Shown one piece after another: positions 1-9,084 of a stretch of 64,000 nucleotides of DNA. The first letter of the stretch is position 1; each line of letters opens with the position of its first letter. The DNA is taken from NCBI GenBank assembly GCA_026705025.1, contig JAPPBN010000013.1, positions 1-64,000 on the forward strand. Direction: 5' to 3'. The notes under the pieces were generated by a model. That model was not told where the DNA came from. It made no database searches and saw only the letters and a program-made list of their open reading frames with translations. This DNA comes from Bin125 sp026705025. GTDB lineage: Bacteria; Chloroflexota; Dehalococcoidia; Bin125. The position numbers and the translations under genes are program-made.

Positions 1-148
1 TTCCCCTCCTCGGGACAGATCACCTACGCGTTACTCAGCCGTTTGCCACTCAGTCTCCCTCACCGAAGCGAGGGGCTTCGTTCGACTTGCATGCGTAAGG
101 CACGCCGCCAGCGTTTATCCTGAGCCAGGATCAAACTCTCCATTGGAT
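1..148 (-). rRNA. rrs: 16S ribosomal RNA, 5' end only
   Basis: The reverse strand reads the conserved start of bacterial 16S rRNA (GAGAGTTTGATCCTGGCTCA near 139-120), followed by the usual GGCGGCGTGCCTTACGCATG stretch. Only about 148 bases lie in the window; the rest is off the left edge. The exact mature 5' end is estimated. The 5S gene is not adjacent: it lies near 47 kb, so the rRNA genes appear unlinked here. Confidence 0.95.
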
Positions 149-380
149 CAGCCGATCGTGTCGGCTGCAAAGGTAGAGATTGTTCGGACATCGCCACCAT
201 CTCTCGGCCCGAAGGCTTCGAAATAGCGCGATTCCGGACTTGGGGGGGGCTCCCCAAGCTCACTGGACTTCCGCTCTCCAATTGTTAAGGCCTGGCCGAT
301 GCGGGGCGCTTGAGGCTTGGCCATCGGGTGCGCCCTGCATTTGCGCAGACGTCAATAGTAGCCCGCCCGGATCTGCGATG
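149..380 (-). other. Leader/promoter region upstream of 16S rRNA
   Basis: This 232-base gap separates the tilS stop codon from the 16S start and holds no plausible gene. It should contain the rRNA promoter and leader. A run of eight G (245-252 on the plus strand) and a TTAACAATTGG stretch (reverse strand, near 290) stand out. I could not identify a confident -35/-10 pair or boxA. Confidence 0.4.
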
Positions 381-1406
381 TCAACAATCGCTGACCGGTG
401 GTGGACACGGTGGAGCAACGGAGATTGTGCCTCCCGCCACACTGATGTGCGCGCCGCCGGGCAGTTCGACTCGGCCATGTCCAGTGTGAATCACCTGGAG
501 CGCGGCGGCCGTCCGTTCGGCCGACAGAATCAACCCATGCTCGCGGCACAGCGCGCGCAGGATCCGGGTTTGCAGCGGGCCAAGCAATGTCAAGAACTGG
601 CGTCGAGCAATCGTCCCGCTCGCGTCTCGAAGTTGTGCCAGCGTCTCCTGGCCAATCAACTCGAGCAATTCGCGGTCGGAGCTCACGGCGCGCGATAGTT
701 GAGCCAACCGCTCGGACACGCCTGGGCCGATCTCGGACATCAGCGGCAACAACGAATGCCGAATCCGGTTGCGTATGTGTTCAAGGTGTTGGTTCGACGG
801 ATCCGGCACCGGTTGCCAATCGTAGGCCCGACAGACATCCTCGGTCTCCTGCCTGGTCACGCCCAGGAGCGGCCGGACCAGCTGGACCTCGTCCGTCAAT
901 GGACGCTGGGCCGGCATACCGCTGAGTCCGTCCAGTCCTGAGCCGCGCAAGATATGGAGCAGCACCGTCTCGGCCTGGTCATCCTCGGTATGTGCCACTG
1001 AGACCACCGGCGCACCTCGATCCTGGGCCAGCCGCGAGAGCGCGTCGTAGCGGACACGCCTCGCAGCCGCTTCGATGCCGCTGGAAGCGCGTTCGGATTC
1101 GGCTCTGGCGTTTGCCTCAACAATGTCGAGCGGCGCGCCAGCCTGCTTCGAGAGCGTGACCGCGCCCTCGCGAAACTGGCGGCGAATCTCTTCGGACTGA
1201 ATCAGGTGGTCGACATGAGCAGCGCGGACGCGCCATCCGTGCCGGCTCTGCGTGTCGGCCAACAGCAGCAGCATCGCCGAGGAGTCGGCGCCAGCCGACA
1301 CCGCGGCAATCAATGGACGGCCGAAGCCGGTTCCAACGTGCTCCACGAGTGCGCGCGAGATTCGGCGGCCGATATCGCGGATCCGGCGGTTGGACGGGAG
1401 CGTCAC
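381..1406 (-). CDS. tilS: tRNA(Ile)-lysidine synthase TilS
   Basis: TilS attaches lysine to C34 of tRNA-Ile(CAU) using ATP, switching it from AUG to AUA decoding in the cytoplasm. The 341-residue product has the PP-loop ATPase core: a pyrophosphate loop at residues 36-43 (VSAGADSS, where the family usually has SGGxDS), the HVDH motif at 64-67 and the AHTEDDQAET block near residue 135. The length matches the shorter TilS forms that lack the large C-terminal domain. It lies 21 bases after the FtsB-like gene and is the last protein gene before 16S. The Gly-to-Ala change in the loop is mild and activity is likely kept. Confidence 0.93.
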   Translation of the reverse strand: MTLPSNRRIRDIGRRISRALVEHVGTGFGRPLIAAVSAGADSSAMLLLLADTQSRHGWRVRAAHVDHLIQSEEIRRQFREGAVTLSKQAGAPLDIVEANARAESERASSGIEAAARRVRYDALSRLAQDRGAPVVSVAHTEDDQAETVLLHILRGSGLDGLSGMPAQRPLTDEVQLVRPLLGVTRQETEDVCRAYDWQPVPDPSNQHLEHIRNRIRHSLLPLMSEIGPGVSERLAQLSRAVSSDRELLELIGQETLAQLRDASGTIARRQFLTLLGPLQTRILRALCREHGLILSAERTAAALQVIHTGHGRVELPGGAHISVAGGTISVAPPCPPPVSDC

Positions 1407-1427
1407 TGCTCAACCCCGTCGTGATGG

Positions 1428-1895
1428 CTATTTGGCGACTTCGACTTCTTCGGGCAGCAGATTGGCCCACCAGGGCGATCGGTTGATTTCAAGAGTGCCG
1501 CGACCGGGGGCGTGTACACCGAACGATTCCTCACCGGGACGCACCATGCCCAGGTCTTCGCGCGCGATTCGTTCAATGTATGCATCGGAATCCAGCCAGG
1601 CGACCAACGCCGCCAGTTGTTCCGTGTCACGCCGGAGTTGCTCGATCTCTGCCTCTGTCTCGACGATTCGATCATCAAGGCTATTGGCCTGGAGCAAGCC
1701 CTCGACGCCGCTGAATACGACAAATCCAACCAACAACAGGGAACCGACAAACGCGATGCGCCGGAGCAGCCATGGCAGCACTGCCGCCTGACCTGCCTGG
1801 CCCGGCGGGACGGGATTACGCTGCCGTTCGGGGGCAGGGATGACCGCGGCGTCGGTCACAATCTCGACTGTGCGGTCGACCGGCATGTCGGCCAT
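1428..1895 (-). CDS. FtsB/DivIC-like septum formation initiator
   Basis: The 155-residue protein has a charged, proline-rich N-terminus of about 45 residues, one membrane segment (about 46-62), a coiled coil (about 72-100) and the family signature YIERIAREDLGMVRPGE at 106-122. This is the layout of FtsB/DivIC, small bitopic proteins of the divisome that bridge FtsL and FtsQ at the septum. The cytoplasmic N-terminal extension is longer than in E. coli FtsB, as is common in high-GC bacteria. It sits directly upstream of tilS in the same direction and is probably cotranscribed. FtsB versus DivIC cannot be settled from sequence alone. Confidence 0.85.
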   Translation of the reverse strand: MADMPVDRTVEIVTDAAVIPAPERQRNPVPPGQAGQAAVLPWLLRRIAFVGSLLLVGFVVFSGVEGLLQANSLDDRIVETEAEIEQLRRDTEQLAALVAWLDSDAYIERIAREDLGMVRPGEESFGVHAPGRGTLEINRSPWWANLLPEEVEVAK

Positions 1896-1946
1896 GGTCT
1901 GCGGTCTGCACCGCCGCCGATGGCACTCTACAACGAATCGACCGAT

Positions 1947-2561
1947 CTATAGCCTGTTCAGATGATGTCGATCGTTTAACCGGACCACGGCCGGCACGCC
2001 GTCGGCAATCCGAAACGTGCTGATTCCCGCGAGCCCGGTGTCGATCCGCCGCCATTCACTCGGAGGCATGCGCAGCGCGTGAACAACCAACATCTTGACG
2101 ACGAAATTGTGCGTCACGATCAGTCCCGTGCCGTCGGACGGATCCGCGACCAATTGATCGAAGAGCGGCCGTGCTCGCTCGAGGACATCCATCAGGGACT
2201 CTCCACCCGGCATCGGCGCGCTGACCGACTCGTCGCCTCGCCACTGGCCCAGGAACTCGGCGAAGCGCTGGCGCACAACGGGCCACTGAAGCCCTTCGAG
2301 CTCGCCGACGTCCAGCTCGATCAGTCCCTCACAGGTTGTTGCCTCGACGCCGTGCGACGCGGAAATGGCCTCCGCGAGGTTGCGAGCCCGTGACAGAGGG
2401 CTAGTCAACACCCTCGTGATCGTCTCCTCGCGAAGCGCGTCGACCGTCAACCGCAATTGCTCAAGTCCCAGCTCGGTTGGCGGGGAATCGGTTCTCCCCA
2501 ATCCGACGCCGGCCCGGTTTGCCTCCGACTCCACGTGTCGCAGGAGCATGATCCGGTTCAT
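1947..2561 (-). CDS. Histidine phosphatase family protein
   Basis: A 204-residue phosphoglycerate-mutase-like phosphatase. The N-terminal catalytic histidine lies in LLRHVESEANR (about residue 9). The family consensus is RHG, so the Gly is replaced by Val. The second histidine is in IVTHNFVVKM near residue 153, and SPLSRARNLAEAI supplies a phosphate-binding arginine. Substrate is unknown; such proteins hydrolyse phosphomonoesters. Its start overlaps the DUF2344 stop by 4 bases (ATGA), so the two are translationally coupled. A specific role such as cobC is not supported, because a better candidate lies in the cobalamin operon. Confidence 0.82.
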   Translation of the reverse strand: MNRIMLLRHVESEANRAGVGLGRTDSPPTELGLEQLRLTVDALREETITRVLTSPLSRARNLAEAISASHGVEATTCEGLIELDVGELEGLQWPVVRQRFAEFLGQWRGDESVSAPMPGGESLMDVLERARPLFDQLVADPSDGTGLIVTHNFVVKMLVVHALRMPPSEWRRIDTGLAGISTFRIADGVPAVVRLNDRHHLNRL

Positions 2562-3235
2562 GCCGTCACCGGCTCTCCGGCCAACTCAATCGCCGTGCGA
2601 TGAATCCGCGTTGGTTCCTCAGTTGCGCCCAGGGCCAGCATCACTTGCTCGGGACGCCCCGCCCCACGTTCGTCGTTACGCAGCCGCATCGACAGCGTCG
2701 CGGCGCCATCAGCCACGCCGATCAAGCTGATCTCGAGGATCAGCGGACGTAGGTCGTATGACTTCGTCTCCTTGCCGCGCTGATGGCTCCAGGGAATCTC
2801 CGCTCGAGCCATCAACTGATCAATCGCTTCCTGCCACTCAGCCTGCGAGCGGAAATCCTCGGCCTCAACGACATAACAGGCAGCCCGCAGCATTGATTGC
2901 AACGACGCCTGCTTCAACGGTCCCTCGCGCAGTTCGAGGATTCGTAGTCCCGGAGTCAACTCGATCGAAAGGCTGCGCAGCGTCTCGCCCAGGTCGACGC
3001 GTTCGGTCAAAAGCACATCGAGTAGTTCGGCTTCCGACGTCACCCCGACCGCCAGCGGCGCCGCAAGCGCGATCTTCGGTCTCGGCGAAAAGCCGTGAGA
3101 GGTGGCCAGCGGCAATCGGGCTCGCTTGAAGACCCGTTCCCAAACCCGCATCAGGTCGAGATGGGAGACATACCTGAGCGGCCCTTCGGCCGCGAAACGG
3201 ATGTGGATCCGCTGGACAGCGTCAGACCGGCTCAT
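2558..3235 (-). CDS. DUF2344 / TIGR03936 radical SAM-associated protein
   Basis: The 225-residue protein shows the DUF2344 signature: IHIRFAAEGPLRYVSHLDL at 10-28, then RARLPLATSHGFSPRPKIA, then the hydrophobic VGVTSEAELLDVLL segment. In many bacteria this family is fused to, or encoded next to, a B12-binding radical SAM protein (TIGR03960) close to rng-rplU-rpmA. Here it stands without that partner, between meaB and a phosphatase, with 4-base overlaps on both sides. Function is unknown; a role in tRNA or ribosome modification is often suggested from context. The radical SAM partner may lie beyond rpmA at the right edge, which I cannot see. Confidence 0.85.
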   Translation of the reverse strand: MSRSDAVQRIHIRFAAEGPLRYVSHLDLMRVWERVFKRARLPLATSHGFSPRPKIALAAPLAVGVTSEAELLDVLLTERVDLGETLRSLSIELTPGLRILELREGPLKQASLQSMLRAACYVVEAEDFRSQAEWQEAIDQLMARAEIPWSHQRGKETKSYDLRPLILEISLIGVADGAATLSMRLRNDERGAGRPEQVMLALGATEEPTRIHRTAIELAGEPVTA

Positions 3236-4209
3236 GATCCGGCAAGCCAGGCGGCGGCTGCGGAGTGCGGGTCGGACGCGCGGGAGGCGACCTCGCTGGC
3301 CAGCATGGCTAGCCGCTCCTCGCCGTCTGCCGTGTGCAACTGGTTCAGCAGATTGGCCCGCGCGAGCGCCGTGATCTGTTGTCGCGCCCGCTCAAGCTCG
3401 GCCGTCTCGAGTCGGCCCGACGATTGCAGTTCTTCAAAGTGCGCATCACAGGCCTCGACCAGCTTGTCGGTCCCTTCCCCCTGCGTGGCCACGACTCTGA
3501 CGACGGGCGGATCCCAGCAGCGATCGGGATTGAGCGAGAGCAGCGCCTTCAGCGCCGAGACCATCCGGTCCGCGCCGGGCAGGTCCGACTTGTTCACGGC
3601 GAGCACGTCGGCAATCTCCATGATGCCGGCCTTAAGCGTTTGCACTTCGTCGCCCATGTTGGGTGTGTTGACCAGGATGGTCGTCTGCGCGGCGCCCGCG
3701 ATGTCTACTTCGTCCTGTCCCGCGCCGACAGTCTCGATCAGGATCACATCCTTGCCGTAGGCGTCTAGCACATGGACCACGTCCTGCGTGGCTGCCGAGA
3801 GGCCACCCAGCGCGCCGCGCGAAGCGAGCGAGCGGATGAACACGTCCGAGTCGGAATACAACTCGGTCATGCGCACGCGGTCGCCGAGGATGGCGCCCAT
3901 CGTGTAGGGAGACGAGGGATCGATGGCGACGATGCCGACGCTCTGGCCGCGCTGTCGAAACGCCTTGGCCAGCTCGTTGGTGACGGTGCTCTTGCCGGCG
4001 CCGGGAGAACCGGTCAGGCCGATCGTTCGAGCTCGTCCGCTGCGCGGGTACAACGCGCGAAGCATCTCGCGTCCGCGCTGGTCTCCGCTCTCGACCCAGC
4101 TCAGGACTCGCGCCAGCGCGCGTCGATCCTTGGCCAGCAGGCGCTGCTCAAGCTCAGCCAGCCGGCCCGTGAGATGTGTATCCGAACTGGGAGCCGTCTC
4201 AGTTGTCAC
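3232..4209 (-). CDS. meaB: Methylmalonyl-CoA mutase-associated GTPase MeaB
   Basis: MeaB is the G3E GTPase that gates adenosylcobalamin loading onto methylmalonyl-CoA mutase and protects or reactivates the enzyme. The 325-residue product has the P-loop GSPGAGKST near residues 66-74, the switch-region block DPSSPYTMGAILGDRVRM, the IETVGAGQDEVDIAG segment with the base-side Asp/Glu typical of the family, and NKSDLPGAD as the guanine-recognition motif. Length is normal. It follows the B12-binding subunit with a 4-base overlap and lies in the same run as the epimerase and the mutase catalytic subunit, which fixes its role. Confidence 0.97.
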   Translation of the reverse strand: MTTETAPSSDTHLTGRLAELEQRLLAKDRRALARVLSWVESGDQRGREMLRALYPRSGRARTIGLTGSPGAGKSTVTNELAKAFRQRGQSVGIVAIDPSSPYTMGAILGDRVRMTELYSDSDVFIRSLASRGALGGLSAATQDVVHVLDAYGKDVILIETVGAGQDEVDIAGAAQTTILVNTPNMGDEVQTLKAGIMEIADVLAVNKSDLPGADRMVSALKALLSLNPDRCWDPPVVRVVATQGEGTDKLVEACDAHFEELQSSGRLETAELERARQQITALARANLLNQLHTADGEERLAMLASEVASRASDPHSAAAAWLAGS

Positions 4210-4637
4210 GAACGGTCGAGCTCGGGAACATGCGCGCGGACGTATTCGGCGATGTCGCCGGTATGCGCGCCGGGTCCGAAGACGGCGGAAAAGCCGGTCT
4301 CTCTAAGTGCGTCCGCGTCCTCGTCGGGAATAATCCCGCCACCCAGGAACAACGTGTTCTCCGGAGTAATGCCGCGCTGGCGGCAGGCGTCCACCACGCG
4401 CGGGAACAGTTCAAGGTGAGCCCCGGAGAGCACCGAGAGCGCCACCACATGCACGTCCTCCTGCAGCGCCGCCTCGGCAATCATGTCGGGGGTCTGTCGG
4501 ATGCCCGTGTAGATCACTTCCATACCGGCGTCGCGCAGCGCCCGCGCAACGATCTTCGCGCCCCGGTCGTGTCCATCCAGTCCCGGCTTCGCCACCAGCA
4601 CTCGAATCTGGCCCGTCAACGTTGAGGTGTCGCTCAT
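4206..4637 (-). CDS. mcmA2: Methylmalonyl-CoA mutase small (B12-binding) subunit
   Basis: A stand-alone cobalamin-binding domain of 143 residues. It has the DGHDRG motif (residues 21-26 from the chosen start), whose histidine is the lower axial ligand of cobalt. SVLSGAHLELFP and the GGGIIPDED loop, which holds the nucleotide tail, follow. It pairs with the separately encoded 559-residue catalytic subunit at 6067-7746, giving a two-subunit mutase. An in-frame TTG 15 bases upstream (4652) could also be used; I prefer the ATG at 4637. It overlaps meaB by 4 bases. Adenosylcobalamin is the cofactor. Confidence 0.95.
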   Translation of the reverse strand: MSDTSTLTGQIRVLVAKPGLDGHDRGAKIVARALRDAGMEVIYTGIRQTPDMIAEAALQEDVHVVALSVLSGAHLELFPRVVDACRQRGITPENTLFLGGGIIPDEDADALRETGFSAVFGPGAHTGDIAEYVRAHVPELDRS

Positions 4638-4667
4638 GATCTCAGCTTTCAATCAGCATCGATCAGT

Positions 4668-5480
4668 TTATGCCTCCGACAGGCGCAATCGCGCACCATA
4701 AGTGTGCTTCGGCGAAATGAATGCGCCGGTATTGGCGTCGGTGACGGTGAGACCCAGCGTTCGCAGATAGGCGACGGATTCTTCGGCGTCCCTCACGGTG
4801 AGCGCCAGCATGAAGAGCCCCTCTCCGCGTTCCAACTTTCGCGGAAGCGGTCCGCCGCTGCCATCCAGCGGGCGTACGAGCTCGATATCGGTCTCGCCGA
4901 TGCTGAGGAATTGCGCTTCAATCCCTAGCGCCTCCGACTCGACGTGGCGCCCAACGCTGAGTCCGAAACGCTCCGTCCACTCATCGACCACCGGAGCGAT
5001 CTCGTTGACGGCGACGGTGACGTGGTGCATGGCATGGGGATAGGGACCCTCGGTGGGCCCGTTGTGCACGGGCGCGTCCGCCGGCGGCTCGGCGAGCTCG
5101 ATCAGCACGCCGTGGTTGGAACGAGGATGGATGAAACCGACCATGCCCGACAACCCTTCACGCGGTTCGGTGTCGATCATGTTCATGCCCTTGGCTTCCG
5201 CATCCTTGAGTTCGGTCGCGACGTCGGTCGTGCCGAAGCACAGGTGGTGGAACCCTTCCCCGTTGGTCTCGAGGAACCTGGCGATGCCGGTCCCCTCACG
5301 CGTGGGTTCGAGCAGCTCGATCTCGCAGTTGTCGAGCGGAAAGATGACCCCACGCACGCCTTGCGATTCGATTTCCCGATCGACCACTTTGTCCAGGCTG
5401 AAGGTGTCTCGCCACAGTTCCGCGGACTTGTCTACGTCGTGCACGACGATGCCGATGTGATGTACGTGGGTCAGGGTCAT
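4668..5480 (-). CDS. mce: Methylmalonyl-CoA epimerase-like protein with two VOC domains
   Basis: The epimerase converts (S)- to (R)-methylmalonyl-CoA before the mutase step. This product is 270 residues, about twice the usual length, and holds two glyoxalase/VOC units. Unit 1 (about 1-132) keeps the expected metal-ligand positions: the His in HVHHIGIVV, the His in GFHHLCFG and the Glu in VLIELAEPP. Unit 2 (about 145-270) starts PHAMHHVTVAV but ends GARLRLSEA, with no Glu in the expected place, so it may be non-catalytic. VOC enzymes act as paired modules, so the fusion may replace a homodimer interface. It lies between the DinB gene and the B12 subunit. The annotation rests on unit 1 and on context. 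Confidence 0.85.
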   Translation of the reverse strand: MTLTHVHHIGIVVHDVDKSAELWRDTFSLDKVVDREIESQGVRGVIFPLDNCEIELLEPTREGTGIARFLETNGEGFHHLCFGTTDVATELKDAEAKGMNMIDTEPREGLSGMVGFIHPRSNHGVLIELAEPPADAPVHNGPTEGPYPHAMHHVTVAVNEIAPVVDEWTERFGLSVGRHVESEALGIEAQFLSIGETDIELVRPLDGSGGPLPRKLERGEGLFMLALTVRDAEESVAYLRTLGLTVTDANTGAFISPKHTYGARLRLSEA

Positions 5481-5507
5481 CGTGTCCCCATCTCGCTCAA
5501 TGGTGGG

Positions 5508-6047
5508 TTACTCGTCTGGTGAGGTCGGCCCGAATTTCGCTTCTAGCTCCCGCCGGTGCTCCCGATCGTGTTCCAGCGCCACGCCAAGCAGGATCCGAGC
5601 CGGATTACCCTGGCTGTTCAGATCGGCCTCAGGAATGCGTTCTACCAGCGTAACCGTGCGTCCGCGCAGGTCCTGCACGGCCCGTATCAGGGCCGACAAC
5701 CGTCGATCGCCGAGCGACGCCACCGCCGCGGCATTGGTTGAATCGATTCGTCGCGTCGGGAAATCGAGCAGGGACGGAAAGGCTCCTCCGAGGTGCTCCT
5801 CGATCGCCGCACGCTCTTCCGCCTCCCAGAACAAGCGATGGGCCGCGATCCCCTTCGCGGACCAGGCGCCATCGGCCAGCGGTTCGTCTGCCTGGTCCTC
5901 GGGAACTGCCGACAGCGTCTTCAACAGCAGCTCGCGCTCGGCCTGCCACCAGTACAGCAACCGTTGCGCGTCCGACCAGTCACGCTCGGATTGTCCGCCC
6001 GCCGAGCTGGGCGTCTGTCGTCCTGTCGCTCGCCTGCCGAATGGCAC
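5508..6047 (-). CDS. DinB-family (DinB/YfiT-like) protein
   Basis: Four-helix-bundle protein of the DinB superfamily, recognised by LADGAWSAKGIAAHRLFWEAEE (broken here as SAKGIAAH then RLFWEAEE) and a later H in LGVALEHDREHRRELEA. The histidines form the metal site known in thiol-transferases and related enzymes of this fold. The open frame extends to 6158 inside the mutase gene. The GTG at 6047, 20 bases past the mutase stop at 6067, is my preferred start, giving about 180 residues. Its position between mutase and epimerase is unusual and its link to propionate metabolism is unclear. Confidence 0.75.
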   Translation of the reverse strand: MPFGRRATGRQTPSSAGGQSERDWSDAQRLLYWWQAERELLLKTLSAVPEDQADEPLADGAWSAKGIAAHRLFWEAEERAAIEEHLGGAFPSLLDFPTRRIDSTNAAAVASLGDRRLSALIRAVQDLRGRTVTLVERIPEADLNSQGNPARILLGVALEHDREHRRELEAKFGPTSPDE

Positions 6048-6066
6048 GTCGATGACCCCGCTTGCC

Positions 6067-7746
<1,680 letters not shown>

Positions 7747-7832
7747 CGGATCGCTCCCTCCACCGGACGCAGCTACCCAGAGGCTACGCAGCCGCTCTCA
7801 GCAGGTCAACGATGTCAGGCGTGGGCAGTCCG

Positions 7833-8492
7833 TCAGACTCCGAATCGCCGCTGGAGACTCGCAATCCGACCATCAATCGCCTCGCACCACGCGTCGGCGG
7901 CCAACTCGACCACCCCGCTCTCACCCACAAATGCGCTGCTGACAAGCAGGTCGGCGGATTGATCTCGGAGGCTGCTCAAGCTCTCGACCAGCGCTCCGGC
8001 GTCGCTCTCCAGCTCCGGGTACACCGCCGTCGCCCAACCGCCGGAGACCGGGACGATCGTGTCGCCGGTGAACAGGTACGTCTTGCCGTGCGGCGACTCG
8101 TAGCGAAGCGTCACGCTGCCCGGCGTGTGACCGGGCGTGTGCAGGATCTCCACTCCCGACAGCGCCGGATCGTCGCAACCCGGAGCGATCGACAGATCGG
8201 CCTCACCCCGTTCACGAATCGCGACAGCGTCGGCCTCGTGGTACGCGAGACGCGACGCAAACCGATTCCGAACCTTGCTCAGGGCGGGACTTGCTTCGTC
8301 TCGGTGGCTCAGCACCTGGACCGAGACGCCGCCCAGTTCCTCGATCGAGTCCAGATCGTCCTCCTGGTCCTCGCCCAGGTTGTAGATCAGCAGATTGCCC
8401 GACGCCTTGGTCAACAGATACGCCCGTGTGCTCACCCCATCGGCGACCGCGCGCGGCGACGTCTGCCAGAGGTCGGGTTCAAGTTGTTCCAT
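7833..8492 (-). CDS. MBL-fold metallo-hydrolase
   Basis: A 219-residue metallo-beta-lactamase-fold protein. HTPGHTPGSVTLRY near residue 117 carries a metal-binding His, and LFTGDTIVPVSGG supplies the bridging Asp. The usual first motif HxHxDH is replaced by SHRDEASP (about 61-68), so the first metal site is altered. This variant occurs in some hydroxyacylglutathione-hydrolase-like families, but the substrate is unknown. It is a single gene, 86 bases upstream of the mutase gene and 34 bases after the YciI-like gene in transcription order. Activity should not be assumed, given the changed motif. Confidence 0.8.
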   Translation of the reverse strand: MEQLEPDLWQTSPRAVADGVSTRAYLLTKASGNLLIYNLGEDQEDDLDSIEELGGVSVQVLSHRDEASPALSKVRNRFASRLAYHEADAVAIRERGEADLSIAPGCDDPALSGVEILHTPGHTPGSVTLRYESPHGKTYLFTGDTIVPVSGGWATAVYPELESDAGALVESLSSLRDQSADLLVSSAFVGESGVVELAADAWCEAIDGRIASLQRRFGV

Positions 8493-8526
8493 CGTTGTCC
8501 CTCGCTGTCGAGTACTTGGGTTCAGG

Positions 8527-8946
8527 CTACTCCGCTATTCGCTCGCGCAGTTCCGTTTCCCGCGCCGTTTCCTCAGGCGAGATCGCGTCGCCGAAATCCT
8601 CCAGCTCGTAAAACGGCCGAATCTCAATCTCACTGGGACCTGGCATCGGATTCGGAGCCCGCTTCACCCACTCGACCGCTTCTTCCAGATCGGCGACTTC
8701 CCAGATCCAGAACCCGGCGACCAGTTCATTGGTCACTCCAAACGGTCCGTCGATCACCGTCCGCGACTCGCCGTCGAACGCGACACGCTTGCCCGCAGCG
8801 GTCGGCTGCAGACCCTCGCCGGCCTGCATGATCCCGGCATTGACCAGCTGTTCGTTGTAGTCGCCCATCTCCTCGAACATCTCGGTCGTGGGCATCACCC
8901 CCGCTTCGCTGTCCTCGGTCGCCTTGACCAGCACCATCACCCGCAT
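8527..8946 (-). CDS. YciI-like (DGPF domain) protein
   Basis: A small ferredoxin-like protein of the YciI/DGPF group (COG3795). It begins MRVMVLVKATEDSEAG and contains the family's VIDGPFGVTNELVAGFWIWEV block near residues 72-90 (key residues DGPF and GFW). The frame continues upstream through the tRNA-Val gene, but that is read-through. The ATG at 8946, just after the tRNA, gives the conserved N-terminus and a 139-residue product. These proteins are often found next to ECF sigma factors; none is seen here. Molecular function is unknown. Confidence 0.85.
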   Translation of the reverse strand: MRVMVLVKATEDSEAGVMPTTEMFEEMGDYNEQLVNAGIMQAGEGLQPTAAGKRVAFDGESRTVIDGPFGVTNELVAGFWIWEVADLEEAVEWVKRAPNPMPGPSEIEIRPFYELEDFGDAISPEETARETELRERIAE

Positions 8947-8980
8947 GGTTCCTTGCCTTTCGTGCGACGATCTCAGCGGC

Positions 8981-9057
8981 TGGTGGGCGATGGAGGACTC
9001 GAACCTCCGACCTCCCGGGTGTAAACCGGACGCTCTAGCCACCTGAGCTAATCGCCC
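8981..9057 (-). tRNA. tRNA-Val (anticodon TAC)
   Basis: Full cloverleaf on the minus strand: acceptor GGGCGAT pairs with ATCGCCC, D arm GCTC/GAGC, anticodon stem TCCGG/CCGGG with loop TTTACAC (anticodon TAC), T arm with GTTCGAG, and an encoded CCA. It is closely similar to the tRNA-Val(CAC) at 11215-11291. It lies between the YciI-like gene and the TlpA-like gene. Confidence 0.97.
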
Positions 9058-9084
9058 CAGAACAACCAATCGCTTGGTCTCGTC

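Noticed and set aside
1947..2561. Assigning this phosphatase as CobC
   Set aside because: It is far from the cobalamin operon, has RHV in place of RHG, and a better candidate lies between cobS and cobU.
8947..9069. N-terminal extension of the YciI-like protein
   Set aside because: The extension would be translated from the tRNA-Val gene; the conserved protein starts at 8946.
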